64,000 bases of DNA from Macrothele yani (Eukaryota > Arthropoda > Arachnida > Araneae > Macrothelidae): contig CM077025.1 in NCBI GenBank assembly GCA_039090855.1, positions 101,598,489 through 101,662,488 on the forward strand, read 5' to 3'. Under the pieces are notes generated by a model that saw only the letters and a list, made by a program, of their open reading frames with translations, had not been told where the DNA came from and ran no database searches. How positions within the stretch are numbered: position 1 is the first letter of the stretch; each line of letters begins with the position of its first letter. This document shows, one piece after another, positions 42,376 through 54,700 of this stretch. The position numbers and the translations under genes were made by a program.

Positions 42376-43847
42376 TATATCTTGGGACAAAGAACTTACT
42401 TTGATGTAAGTATTCATGAGATATGTTGTTCATATTTTAATGCAGCTAGGCATTCATTTATGAATGCTAGTGTAACCAAATATCTGACTATTCGATTACA
42501 CAGGCTTTCCAAACAACTTTGGAAGAACTGGAATTTTCATGGAATTTGAAAAGGTTCCAAAAATCAGGAAAAGCTCATAGAAAAGCGATTTTTTATTTAG
42601 CCAAAAAACATTTTTTTTTCAGATTGTAGAGTTTTGTTAATTATATTTGTGTATTACGAAATTTTGAAATAATCTGTAGTTCAGGATTTTTTGTTTGTTT
42701 ATTTTTGTCCTGTGATGCAAGAGCGTACTTGGTGTGCACTTTCCACAGTTCCCTCATTTAACAAAATTGCTGCAGTTGTCTCAGGAAAGGCACTAAAACC
42801 TGTACTAAATACACACCTTTTGTTCCTATCCCATGTACAAAGGCAGTTTCCACCTGTCAAATTTATGACTCATTCACTCAATGCATCACATTGGTGGCCT
42901 TTCTGGAGATAATGAGAAAAAAACTTAGGATAAAGAAAACATTCTCCAGTTTCTTAAATGACTGATTTAAATTTTTACTGTGAGTTTTTAATTGTGGATT
43001 GTACAATCTGGATGTTCATTATATGTTGTCTTTGTAATTCTTCCTCATATGTAAGTTAAACAGAACTTATTTGTATAAATAATAATTAAACCACACATGT
43101 ATTTACATATTTTAAACATTTTTATTGAAAGCAAGTAAACCACTTTTAATCTTAAAATGCATTTGCATTTTTTCTGTGCATTGATAAACACATATTAAAT
43201 AAAGATTTTCTTCATAACATTGTTTATTAGCACTAATTTCAGATAAGCAATTACTTCCTGCCTAGTATTTGATATATCTTACTTTCAATAAATTACATTA
43301 TTCCTTAATTCCCTAAAAAATTGTGAAAACTTAATTTTAAAAAATGCATGTTATTGAGTTTTTGTTTGATTTCTGCAGTCAGTTTGCTTCGTGTCATCTA
43401 TCATTTAGCACTTAGACACAGTGGCCTGATATATTCCTTCTCGGTGAAACATCACATAAAGGGGTTTTAAAGGGGTGGAGTGTCATCTTATACACGGGCC
43501 AGTAGAAAAATAGGGCTGGACTTCCAAAGTGTTACATGAATTCTCCTGCAACATTTGCCAGGGGGTTTATTTACGTTTTAGACTGCAGCTCTCTGTGAGT
43601 CACTACATGAAAATTTTCTGACTTGTCAGTTATGTTCTCAGCTGTGCGCCCCAACTTTGAGGTGGAGGGGGTCATAGTTATGGATAATAATTGGCAGGTA
43701 TAATCATTCTGCTCTTAAGACATCATGGAGAAACAGCACTCCCTCTGTTGACCAGTGGCATACATGTTATGCAAAAGGAGACAGTGATTTCATGCTGAAG
43801 TAAAAAGAAAATTATGATTACAGATTTTTCACATTCCATTCTATGTA

Positions 43848-45212
43848 CAGTCATTTACAAAAATTTAAGACCACCTGTCAGTTTATTGAAAATTAAGATT
43901 TTCAAAGGAACAATTAATTACCAGTCAGAGATATTTGAAAAAATGACACCACAGGTGAATACTTATATTCTTTAGAACACAAAAAGAACAAAATCAGTGC
44001 TTTGTGTGGCCACCTTTGTTTTTTTGTAATGGACAGAATATAATGTGGCATACTCTTAATGAGGGATTTGCAGTAGTCACTTGAAATGTTTTTTCACCAC
44101 ACAAACTTTATCACGTCAATTAAAACTTGGGAATTTGATGGTTGTTTTTCTGCTACCTCGTCTTTTAAAATGGTCCACAAATTTTTGGTGAGGTTAAGGT
44201 CAAGGACTATTACCAGGCCTGTCAAGCACAGTTATGTTTTTCCTCTCCAGGTAATCCTTTACTGTCTTTGATCTGTGGCATGAAGCACCATCATTCATAA
44301 AGATGGTGCATGTATATGAGTTAACAGCTTCTCATGTAAGATTTGCACATAAAAAGGACCAGTCATGGTAGTGCCTGTTGGTAAAAAGGACAATGATGCA
44401 GTACCAAATGCTGACATAGCACCCCATATCATCTGACTAGGCAGATGTCTCACAGTGCCAACTGTATATTTTTCATTAAACTTTTTGCCTTTTGGTTGTC
44501 GGACATGTACTTCATGTGATTCAAATTGTCACACAGTTGATTCATCAAAAAAAGAACTTGGCTCCCATTTTCAGCAGTCCACGATTGATGACGCTTTGCA
44601 AACTGGAGTCTTCTTTTTCGTCACAGAGGTTAGTCTTGGTTTATGTGCAAGTTCATAAGACTTTAATCCAAAATCTTTGCTAAGATGTCAGGAAACAGTG
44701 CTGATATTAATGTCAGACCCTTTTGAATGTAGAAAAGCCTTGATTTTCTTGCATTAACTTCTCAGAGAATGCATAACTATTCTCCTTATGGTACTGTCAT
44801 CACATGGAGTTGTTTTCCTTGGACGTCCATTTATCTTTTGGTCTCTGAATTCGCCTGTATCTCTGTATTTCATGATTGTATTATGAATAGCAGTCTTGCT
44901 CACATTCACCTTTCTGCTTATGTCATGTTCGGAGTATCCTTCATGATATAAAGTCACTATTAAAGCCCTTTGAGTAACACTTAATGACGTGTTTTTGCCC
45001 ATTTTTAGCTATATAGAAAATACGTACAAAAGCTCTCAGCATGAAAACCGGATGCAAACTGACGCTTGCATGCTTCCCCCAACTCTATCAACAGCTGCTG
45101 CTGTAGGATGATGCAATATCATCAGGAAGTTGAGTAATACAGACAGTAGCTGACACAATTGGTAGAAATCTCTTAATACCAACAGGTGGTCTTAAACTTT
45201 TGCAAATGACTA
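43848..45212 (-). mobile_element. Tc1-family transposon with CAGTCATTT ends
   Basis: Inverted ends CAGTCATTTACAAAAATTTA (left) and its near reverse complement (right) are flanked by TA. A broken transposase runs on the minus strand. About 1.36 kb, complete in outline. Confidence 0.88.
44754..45002 (-). pseudogene. Tc1 transposase DNA-binding domain
   Basis: 82 codons from a true ATG: MGKNTSLSVTQRALIVTLYH, SEHDISRKVNVSKTAIHNTI, then FRDQKINGRPRKTTPCDD. This is the paired helix-turn-helix region with its GRPRK linker. The DDE half (about 44000-44700) survives only as scattered fragments with stops, for example QMIWGAMSAFGTASLSFLP. Not functional. Confidence 0.85.
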
Positions 45213-46318
45213 TATTTTACTTGTGTTCGTTGAAATATATAATATACATGTGTTCTTTAAAAAAAACTGACCCTGTTTTGCATTGCATTTTACATTTTAC
45301 TATTTATATCATGTAGTGGCATATAGAGAGCTGTGATTTCACACTTAAACAAATTACCTGCTGTAACGGAAGAATTCACATCACACTTTTGGAAGTACTT
45401 TCAGAAATAAAAAGTAAAAATCAAGAAATTTTTTCACCCAGAGTAGGATTCCCCAGGAATATGTACTGCTGATATGATAAATGAAAAACCTAATTCCATT
45501 TCAAAATGAGACTATGGAATTTATTTCTTCCAAACATGAAGGAGTACTTCTTTGATTCCCCTGTGTGACCACTGCACCTGGTCTTTAGAATGGGGCATGC
45601 AGTGAGTCAGATGCAAGATACATCACTTAGCTGTTGGGGAGGGGCACAACCAATCAGGTAACTCTCCTCTCCTTCACAACAAGCGTGGGTGTCTTTCTAG
45701 CCTTGCTGCCGCCAGCTGTGTCAGCCTGGTTAGCACTTAGGGAGAGCAAAGACAATGTGTTTTACAAAAAGCGATAACTTGAAATTGGCCGACATTGGCC
45801 TTGTTGCTTCTTGGGTAAAAGAACTGTTGGATGCAATTTTTCCAGAAATGGTAATAAAATCTTTCAAAAAATGCTGCATAAGTAATGTGTGAATGTTACT
45901 GGAGTTATTTGGAAACTACAATAGTGAATCGTACTTGAAAGGTTTTTACAGATGATAATCTCAAAAATTTGCATAATTCATTTCAATAAATATGTTTTCC
46001 GAAATCTTAAAATTTAAAGTTGGCTTATATGTGAGTTAAGGTTTTTCACAAAATTTTGGCTGTTGCAGTAGGAAAGTGGGCTTATATGTTATTATGCATT
46101 TATTGCAACATACTTTGCATTGTCACTCTGGAAAATCTATGAAAACAATCTTGAAAAAGTCGGGGAATTTTTTTTTCTTTTTGAATGGAAATCCTTGTTA
46201 CAAGTTTAAGGTCACAGATTCCATCTAAAGAATGTTATGTTGAAAATTAATTGTCTCCTTTCTTATCCTGTACTTCAATCATATATATTTTACCTTATGG
46301 TAGTTAAATTTTCTCTAG

Positions 46319-46543
46319 GTGCACTACAATTCAAAAACAGTGTCTGGGGACAGTCCCATTACAAGTATCAGTGGCAGTACAAAACTAAGTGCAGATGTAA
46401 ATCAAGAGCAGGTAGAAATCTTATCTCATCGTGGTACTCTATATTCTATTGATCCAACCCAAGGAACCAGCCCAGGTCTGAGAAAAGTTGGAGTTAAAAA
46501 GGCCAGCCTCTTTGCATGGGTGACCTTGCAGAGTATTCCTGAG
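46319..46543 (+). CDS. tweek: BLTP1/tweek internal exon D
   Basis: A 225-bp exon, phase 0 at both ends, with acceptor TTTTCTCTAG and donor GTAAAG. It encodes 75 residues: VHYNSKTVSGDSP, a Ser/Thr-rich middle, RGTLYSIDPTQGTSPGLRK, then KKASLFAWVTLQSIPE. The last segment is strongly conserved in BLTP1 proteins and continues directly into the next exon. No frameshift or stop. Confidence 0.93.
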
Positions 46544-46770
46544 GTAAAGATTCACATTTTGAATAAATACTATAGTACGGAAATGTTTTACTGTTTTCTG
46601 CTGTTAAAAAAATCTGTGGCATGAATTTTGTTTTAAGTGTTGTATGCTAAAAATGCATTTTTTTTTTTTTTGTCTTTTTCCCTCTGGCCCTTGAGAAGAC
46701 AAATACATGTTTATTTATTGAAAATGAACAAGTCCTTAACTTTATTGTACAAAATGTGTATATAGGTTAA

Positions 46771-46801
<31 letters not shown>

Positions 46802-48490
46802 GTCATTTTTAGGCTGATACATGCGAGAAAGCCTTCTGAGAAGTAAAATTTTCGGCAGCTAACATTATACCCCATTAGATTGCAAGAACTGGAAAAATAT
46901 AAAAAACTGTTTAATTTTGATTCATTCTAGCATTTTTGTATGAAAAGGTGGTGACATAAATTGGCAATTAACCATAATGGGCATCCTGCTCCAAAATTGG
47001 CCAATCAAAATTGTTATGTATGCAGGATTTTTTTATAATCCATGTGAAAGCAGTAATTTTGCTGAAGTGAAGTTCCACATGTTCAAATTTGGCCCCAACA
47101 TTTTTAGATAGTTGTGACAAATACTGACACTGTGCCAGGTTGTTCACACTCAGAACAAATGAGAGGTTGGTCTCATTTAGTTCCAGATCAATTCTCAGAT
47201 GAAAAATTATATCTCCATAATGCAATCAGAAATATTTCTTGCTGATGCTTTAGTGAAGCTATCTACAGCCATGCATCTCAAGCAGTTCAGTCTTGACCTT
47301 ATTGAGCACAGCAATTCTTTTGTTGTCTTTCCCTGCTCAGTTATAGCTTTCTCACTCAAGAAGTGTCGTGATTCGTTTTGAAGTTGGAAATTACAAAATT
47401 AAGATCAACCACCCTCCAAAATTTTGAATTTTGGATGCATAAACTGCAAAAATTTGCACTTTCCCTTGAGGTTACTCATAGATGCAAACAGTTGATGGAT
47501 TTAATGAACTAGGATGAATAATGAAGTGTTCCTTTAATCTGATGAAAAAAATAGTTATATTTGTTTTCTAGATGTACTGCAAATAGCTGTTGTTTAGGAC
47601 CTGAATTTTAACTATGAATTGGCATAAATAATTATTTTTCTTATTATATTATGAAAAAAAAAACTTGACTGAAATCCAAATTGAGTAAAATTTATTGGAG
47701 TTTGTTTTAACATTCAGACCTGTCAGTGAGATGCATAATATATGGAGCTGACTGAATCTTTATCACAATATTGAAACGCCATTTGGGATCGGAATTCAAT
47801 CACATTAAGCAACCCTGGCAGTCAAGATGTCTGATGTGTAGACTTGTGCCTAACCATTTGAGTTGGGCCCAGGTTTAAGTTTCAGATAAATCATAGGTGG
47901 TATGTTTACCTTATGGCATTGGTTGTTCAATACACAAGGAACGTATATAGCATAGTAAATCCATTTATTATTTTTTTTGCATAAAGATTTGCCAAACTTT
48001 CATACTCCACTGTGTGATTTTCTCAGGGCAATGTAGAAATAAAATGCCTTGTAAACAATTAACCGAAGTTTGAGATGGATGATTCCTTTTTGTTATAAAA
48101 GGGAGGGGGTGAAGCTGTTTTATGTAAAATAACATTTCTGCTTATGCTCTTGCATGGGATTAGTTAGTTCACCATTTATTTGGCAGATGGACACCTTCTG
48201 TTGTCCAACATTATTGTTTTGCTAGTCACACCTCATACATGGCATTCTTTTGCCCCCTCTCACTTGTTGAGCTGCAAAACCTCATAACTTACTCCTTTCA
48301 CATGAATAGGAAATGCTTCTGTGTAGCCAATTTACACATTATCTTCTCTAGGTTTAAAGACTTGGTGTTCTAGAGTAGTTGTGCCATGTGTGTTTATGGA
48401 ACAGTTTGAGATGCATATCTTAATTTTTTTGCTTTGGAGTGAACTCAGATTATTTTCACGTACAAATTAGGAAGTAAACTCATTCCTTAT
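46544..48490. other. Intronic sequence, nothing recognised
   Basis: T-runs near 46650 and 46778-46801. An 85-codon minus-strand frame (46968-47225) has no recognisable product. Confidence 0.45.
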
Positions 48491-48735
48491 TTTAGCTTAC
48501 AAGATTTATTTCATTCTAGTTCCACTTAAATCTTCATTTAATCTTCCTTTTCACTGAGTTCCTTTGTTTTTCACGGACATTTCTGGCCTCTGGGATTTAG
48601 TCAAGGCCTGTTCTCAATGTATAGAAGGATTATCCGGAAATGTATGTAAAAGAACAAAGGAACTAAGAGAAAAGAAAGATTAAATGAAGATAATTCTAGT
48701 GGAACTAGAATTAAATAAATATATCTGGTTAAAAT
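48490..48735. repeat. Palindromic foldback, ~100-bp arms
   Basis: Left arm 48498-48588 and right arm about 48630-48725 are inverted copies (TTCTAGTTCCACT, AATCTTCATTTAATCTT, GTTCCTTTGTT) around a ~45-bp centre. Non-coding, MITE-like. Confidence 0.7.
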
Positions 48736-48949
48736 CTTGAGTAAGTGATTTAATTCACAAGATTTATATCTTGATCAAATAACCATTTTTCTTCTTGTTT
48801 TTTTGTTTTGACATATAGTTTCACTTTCCTCAATCACAGACAGATGACCAAAAACATCATTCTTGTACTTTGAATAGGGCTTTTGTCTGTCTAGTTACCC
48901 CCCCCCCCTCCTAGTTTTATTACCTTCACAAGCATCTGAAAAAGTTATA

Positions 48950-50415
48950 CATACATAGATATATACTGTATATCACTAAGCTATTTTCTGAGATTCAGAG
49001 TTTAGCCTCTCGAAGAAAGCTCATCTACCAGATTAAAGCTTAAACCTGATGATGCTGGATTTTATGTACTGTTGATGTATCATATATCTCCATTTGCAGC
49101 AATCTCAGCAAGTCTTGAAAATCATTGAAATATTATTGCTGGGAAAAAGAAAAAAATCAGAATTGTGAAATGAACACAATAAGAATGTCTGACTTGGATC
49201 TCAAACATAGATTCTTGCATAAGTGAACCTCCTAGTCGCCAGTCAACCAATGTCATGGTTGTATTTTTTTTCTTTTTTTTTTTTTTACATATTAAACTGA
49301 TCTATCAGCTAACGTATCTTTTAAGTCTTGTTCGTGAAATTCAACCTCTGAGCAGCATTACTCAAATCTTTTCACGATAAGATATTTAACAAGTATGTCC
49401 TCTTCCTCCCCTCCCCCCCATCATTTGTACTGTATGAGTGTGGGCTTTAAAAGAATAAAATTTGGAAAGAAAAAGTTACAAATATGCAAAGGATTTTTTT
49501 TTATTAAATTATGGAAAGAAAGTCATTGTTGAAATCATACAGTTACATAAATTGTATGACTTTTATTTGTTTCATTGTGCTATTTTGCTCTTTCAGCCCA
49601 AAAGAGATACTTGAGAAGATTTTTCTACAAGCTGATATATACACTCTTCAAACCAATAACCAAAAATTTAGCATGAAATTTGGATAATCACTACATTTTA
49701 TGTTAACCAGTTCCGCTACATATTTATGCCACTGATTTCAGTACATATTTGATACCACAACATCAACTTAGATCATGCTTGCTGTTACATAAAATTCTTG
49801 TGGCATTTTTTTGGGTGGGGGTGGGGGGGGTGTATGGTTTCTACACAGTGTAGCAGAAAAACTAGAAATGTGTAACAGTTAATGTTACATTTTTCTTTTA
49901 GCTGTGCTACTGTGTCATGCTAATCTTTTTAATGTTTGACTTGCTCTGCTGTGTTAAAACACAGTTAAAACACCTGAAAATTGGCACTATTGCTGAAGTA
50001 GGGAAATTTAGCTTTTAGTTTACATGCTAAATTTCTAACTGATTATTTACTTACTGTTGCCATATTAAACTTCTCCATTTACATCAATCTTGGCACACAA
50101 ATCAGGCTTCCTGACATCCATCACACAGCGTACACAAGACCTCCTATTCTTCATACTCACAATCTTTTTCTCCTGCAGATCTGATTCAGGAGTGTCTTCA
50201 TGAGAAAAAGATTACGAGTATGAAGTATAGGTCTTGTGTACATCGTGTGATGGATGTCATAGAAGCCAAAGCTGTGTGTCAAGATTGCTGTAAATGGAGA
50301 AGTGGAGAAGTTTGATACAGCTATAGTAAGTAAATAATCAGTTCAAAAATTGTCTGGTAGTTTATATTTCTTTGTGGAACTGACTGCTGAATCTCAGAGA
50401 ACAGCTTAGCGATAT
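48950..50415. repeat. Large foldback enclosing a 300-bp hairpin
   Basis: CACTAAGCTATTTTCTGAG at 48974-48992 mirrors CTCAGAGAACAGCTTAGCG near 50394-50412. Inside, 50037-50173 and 50203-50343 form a second, tighter inverted repeat sharing CATCACACAGCGTACACAAG-type sequence. Nothing coding was recognised in 49020-50030. Confidence 0.6.
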
Positions 50416-50454
50416 GTATACATGTATGTATGTATGTCATCATCATCATCATTG

Positions 50455-50913
50455 TCAACCATTATCAATCCACTGCTGGACGAAGGTCTCCCCAAGTTTC
50501 CTCCACAATGGTCTGTCTTGTGCCAGTCTCCTCCATGTCACTCCCGCATACTTTCGAATTTCATCCACCCATCTTCCATGTGGTCTTCTTCTGGGTCTTT
50601 TCCTGTCCCTTGGAATCCAATCTAAAATTTCGGCTGTCCATCGATGATCTGTCCTTCTGGCAGTATGTCCAGCCCATTGCCATTTCAGGGATTTAACTCT
50701 GATCATGATGTCTTCCACTCTTGTCATTTTTCGGATCCACGTGTTCCTCTTCTTATCTCTCCTGGTTACACCAAGCATGCACCTCTCCATGCTGCTTTGA
50801 GTTGTCTGCAGCCTTTGTATGTCTCTTTTAGCTAAGGTCCACGTCTCTGCACCATACGTAAGCACTGGAAGGATGCATTGATCAAACACTTTTCTTTTAA
50901 GACATAATGGCAT
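50455..50913 (-). pseudogene. LINE ORF, C-terminal segment
   Basis: 152 codons: VFDQCILPVLTYGAETWTLA, LGVTRRDKKRNTWIRKMTRV, WQWAGHTARRTDHRWTAEI, then the stop after FVQQWIDNG. It is the continuation of the RT protein after a 1-base frameshift near 51080. The intervening reading is SIDGEKLEITDTYVYLGQQI. Confidence 0.85.
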
Positions 50914-51038
50914 ATTGCTCTTGAAAATTATGCTGTTTCTTCCAAAAGCTCTCCAGGCAAGTTTTGTACGCCGATTAATTTCTTCATCAATGTGACCCTC
51001 ACTTGATATCTGCTGTCCAAGATAAACGTACGTGTCTG

Positions 51039-52463
51039 TTATCTCCAGCTTTTCTCCATCAATCGATAAATCTTCATTTCTTGTAAAAGAAAAGCATTGT
51101 ACATCACTTTTGTCTTCTGAAAGTTCATTTTTAATCCCACTTCTTTACTCTTGTCAGCAAGTTCCTGGATCATACTCTGTAGCTCTGATGGGGTAGTTGC
51201 AAAAATGACTATGTCATCAGCAAAATGAAGGTGGGTTAGGTAATCTCCATTAATCTGTGTCCCTTTGTTTTCCCAGTTCAGTAATTGAAAGACATTTTCC
51301 AATGTGGCATTAAAGAGCTTCTGAGATATGGTGTCACCTTGTCTCACTCCTTTTCCAATTTTTATGTGTGTTGTATTTTCAAACAGCCGAATCTTTGCAC
51401 TTGCATTTTCATAGATGTTATTAATAATATTAATGTATGCATCTTCAATACCGCAGGATTTCAGAGCCATTGCAACTGCTGATGCTTTCACCGAATCAAA
51501 GGCTTTTTCATAATCGATAAAAGCCTTGCACAATGGAAGTTCATATTTCCTCGCTCTTTCAATTAGTTCTCTCAGTACGTGGATATGATCTATTGTGCTG
51601 TAGCCACTCCTGAATCCAGCTTGTTCTCTCGGTTGAGCCATGTCCAGTGTCACCTTCAAGCGGTGTGAAAGAACTTTAGTGAAGATTTTATAAACCACTG
51701 ATAGGAGGCTGATAGGTCTGTAGTTCCTGAGATCCTCAATGTCACCTTTTTTATGTAGCAAGATCATTGTAGCGTTGTTCCAATCCTCAGGAATTTTCCC
51801 TTCATTAAGGCATCGAGTGAAAATTTGGGCGAGTACTGTTTCGATTTCTCCACTTGCTTCTTGTATGATGTCTACAGTGATTCCATCTTCTCCTGGAGCT
51901 TTTCCCCGCTTCATGTTCTTGATTGCATGTGCAACTTCTGCTGGAAGGACTGGAAGAACTCTGGTACCTTTCATGATGCCTGGAGTACATGTATCATCCC
52001 TTTCATATAATTTGGAGTAGAAATCTTTCACTCTTGTCAAAATTTCGCCTCTATTTCTTGTTACAGAACCATCTTCTTTTCTCAGTGCCATAATCTCTTT
52101 TTTTCCCTTACTGAGATGTCCCTTTGCTATCTTTAGGCTTTGGTTGTTTTCAATTGCTTTCCTTACTAGTTCACAGTTGAATTTCCTTACGTCTTCAGTG
52201 ATACTTTTTCGTACTGTCTTGCATAGCTCTATATATTCCACTTTGGAAGTCACATCTTCTTTAGTTGTCCTCATCACTCTTTTTTTTTGCATCAACATTT
52301 TGGTTTTTCCTGATAATTTGTTCACATGCAATTTGTTCTTAGACCCAGCTAATTTTGTTGCTGTTTCCATAAGAGCTTTGGTTACTTTTCTGTTAACTTC
52401 AGAAATATCCACTTCTTCCGATGTTAGGCCTTCTAAAGCAGAGAACCTGTTCTTCAGTTCCAA
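51039..52463 (-). pseudogene. LINE reverse transcriptase
   Basis: 474 codons with all RT blocks: NYRPISLLSVVYKIFTKVLS, EQAGFRSGYSTIDHIHVLRE, FIDYEKAFDSV (catalytic Asp), GVRQGDTISQKLF, and HLHFADDIVIF (catalytic ADD). The frame is open upstream to about 52490 (IDITNLKKHHNTFKLELKN). It is separated from the endonuclease by one frameshift near 52500 and from the C-terminus by another. Otherwise it looks well preserved. Confidence 0.9.
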
Positions 52464-52500
52464 TTTGAAGGTATTATGGTGTTTTTTAAGGTTGGTTATG

Positions 52501-53337
52501 TCAATACATTTTTGTTTGTCTTATGAGCTTGCTACGTTCGAGTTTAGTGTTGAGGTGCATCTTACATCTCACCAATCTATGGTCACTGCCTGTGTTGAAC
52601 TTGTTTAGCACACTGCAGTCTTCTATGACGAATTTTTTGTTACATATAATAAAATCAATTTCACTTGTCGTCCCATTTGGATGTCTCCATGTCCATTTCC
52701 TGTGTGACTTTTTCTTGAAAAAGGAGTTCAAGATGAAAAACCCTTCTGCCTCTGCAAACTCTACGAGAGTATTTCCACGCTGGTTTCTGTTGCCGTGACC
52801 GAATTTACCTACTGAAGTTTCATTCTGTTGCCGTTGCCCTATTTTTGCATTGAAATCTCCCATAATTATCTTCAAGTGCTGCTTACCTTTATTATTTAGA
52901 TCACGAATTTCCTCATAAAATTCTTCAATTTCTTCTTCAGCATGACTTGTGGTGGGTGCATAAGTTTGAATAATCTGAGCCTGGTATCTTCTCGAGAGTT
53001 GGATAACGAGTCGTGCAGCTCTGTCAGAGGAACTTTCAACTTCTACCACTTTATCCTTCAGTTTCTTGTTTATTATAAATCCAACACCACTAGTTCTGCC
53101 AGTATCTGTCCCACAATAGTAGAAGAGATGTCCACTTTTCAGTTCAATGAGATCTTCTCCTTTTCTCCTTACCTCACTTAGCCCCACGATGTCCCACTTG
53201 ATCCTTTGTAGTTCCTCTTCCAATTCAAGAAGCCTTGAATCAGAAGATAGGGTGCGTCCGTTATATGTAGCCAAGGTCAGCATCAGATGGCAGCCTAGTC
53301 CGGTCCTCCGGGGATTCTTAGCACCCTCTGCCTTCAT
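52501..53337 (-). pseudogene. LINE AP-endonuclease domain
   Basis: I choose the ATG at 53337 (MKAEGAKNPRRTGLG), because the open frame upstream of it lies in the flanking microsatellite. Motifs: LATYNGRTL, IVGLSEVRRKGED (catalytic Glu), IIQTYAPTT, IIMGDFNAKIG, SEIDFIICNKK, and GSDHRLVRCK (catalytic His). This nuclease nicks the target for priming. It is fused in principle to the RT downstream. Confidence 0.9.
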
Positions 53338-53355
53338 GCCACACTGTATGTATGT

Positions 53356-53377
53356 ACTGGTATGTATGTATGTATGT
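53356..53377 (+). repeat. (TATG)n microsatellite at the LINE 5' flank
   Basis: A TATG repeat continues beyond the LINE's target duplication. A matching (TATG)n tract lies at 50418-50437 on the other side. Confidence 0.8.
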
Positions 53378-53703
53378 TTACAAGAAAATCTACAAAAGTA
53401 CACATTTCTAAAACTGTGTTTTTGCATGAGAATAATTACAGTACAAGCGGATGTCGTAATGGGGAGTGCATGTAATTAAAATGATTAAACCTGCTGTTTG
53501 TGCTCAAGAAATATTTTATACACAAATGTTCATTATGTGAGATTATGTAACTTAGAAATTTTTCAATGCCCCAGTTTTCTTGCTGGTGTTATTAGTTGCA
53601 GCATTATTGCTATTAATGTGGCTGATGAATGTATATGTGTATGCAGATGCTCAATACTTTACATCAAATTTATTCCTCTCTGTTTGTTTATTTATTTATT
53701 TAG

Positions 53704-53794
53704 GAAGCAGTTGTCAGTCCACATATATTGGATTTCCTAGAACAAGCCCTTGAGCCCATTCCAATTCAAATGACAAAAGCACCTCCTACTTTAG
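53704..53794 (+). CDS. tweek: BLTP1/tweek internal exon E
   Basis: A 91-bp exon, phase 0 in and phase 1 out, with acceptor TTTATTTATTTAG and donor GTACCT. It encodes EAVVSPHILDFLEQALEPIP and then IQMTKAPPTL. The joined text ...QSIPE|EAVVSPHILDFLEQALEPI is a hallmark conserved stretch of the BLTP1/tweek family. Short but unambiguous. Confidence 0.94.
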
Positions 53795-54700
53795 GTACCT
53801 ATTTATAAAGTTTGTTTCTTTTCATCACTGAAATTTGTAGAAAATTTTTAATTCTTTTCATTGCTGAAAATTAGTGTGAATTTGTTATTATTTTTTTATT
53901 TGATTCAAGGATGTTGTCACAGTAGCTCTTGCTTCTTACGAACTGGTTGTTTAACTTGAGTACTTGCTATCAGTGCCAGAATATGTTCAATCTATGTGGA
54001 GCATTCAGAAGTCAGTACAAAACATGCAACAAGTGCAACTGCTCTTGGTTTAATTTGGGAACAATAATATCATTTAGCTGCCACTTTTCTTTTTAATGGG
54101 GAAAAGTCAAAACATCATACAAGATTCACTCAACCCCTGGAATCCTGGAATTTGATTTCCCTTTTTCTTCTAGACCTGGAAAATTTTGACTTTTGATATT
54201 TTTGTGAAAGATCCTGGAATAATCTTGGAAATTTTCCTTGCAGTGAAAAAAAATTGGTTGAAATGTTTGAATTGATTGCAGCATTTTGTTCTAGCTACCT
54301 GTGGTATCTGCTTGTGACATCACCTCCTTCTATGGAGTGTGGAGACATGATATCATTTCATGTGATGCTGTAGTGCAAGAATTTTGAGTGCCATATTTTA
54401 AGCAACCTTGGTTTGTGGTACTGTAGTTGGAGTCACAACAGTGCATGGTAACCTTCTCGTGAGCCCAAGATGGTTCTTGCTCTTAGCATGCACTTTCCTC
54501 ATGGAAGGAGATTGATATCTGGCCTCCCTGCTGCCAGTATGTGTGGGAATAGGTGACTAGGGAAAAGAGAATCTTCTTCAGTGCCATGACAAAATTGTTT
54601 TGCGTCATTATCATCATATTAAGTTTCAGATTGCTTCATATAATACTAACATCAGTTCAAATCGTTATTTCTAACCCTTGAACGTCACTACGTGGCTTAT
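53795..54700. other. Intronic sequence; possible CAGGG-family scrap
   Basis: The stretch 54130-54250 is rich in CCTGGAATTT and CCTGGAAAATTTTGA, like the subterminal region of the CAGGG elements. A related scrap (CTCCTGGAGAAGTCCTGGAA) lies near 56297. No complete ends were found. Confidence 0.35.

Larger units (their letters stand above)
43455..46100 (+). mobile_element. Pogo/Jerky-like element remnant nested in copy B
   Basis: TCATCTTATACACGGG near the left and CTTATATGTGAG / GGCTTATATGTT near the right are the kind of repeated end motif seen in pogo-group elements. At 45815-45890 the + strand reads VASWVKELLDAIFPEMVIK followed by SFKKCCIS, matching the C-terminal end of pogo/Tigger-type DDE transposases. 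Boundaries are approximate because copy A lacks this part. A Tc1 element is inserted within it. Confidence 0.5.
42501..46197. mobile_element. CAGGG-ended DNA transposon, copy B
   Basis: The left end (CAGGCTTTCC) and the right end (AAATCCTTG) match copy A's termini with changes. Subterminal blocks such as GGAATTTGAAAAGGTTCC are shared. TTACA lies on both outer sides as a 5-bp duplication. The interior near 42990-43450 aligns with copy A near 29930-30250. A pogo-like element and a Tc1 element are nested inside. No transposase of its own was recognised. Confidence 0.65.
50438..53344 (-). mobile_element. Near full-length RTE-like LINE
   Basis: About 2.9 kb, minus strand. It has an AP-endonuclease, a reverse transcriptase and a 3' end with an (ATG)n tail (CATCATCATCATCATTG on the + strand). 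TGTATGTATGT lies on both sides (50427-50437 and 53345-53355), as a target duplication or a microsatellite target. The short length, single long reading and trinucleotide tail resemble the RTE clade; the clade is inferred, not tested. Confidence 0.85.
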
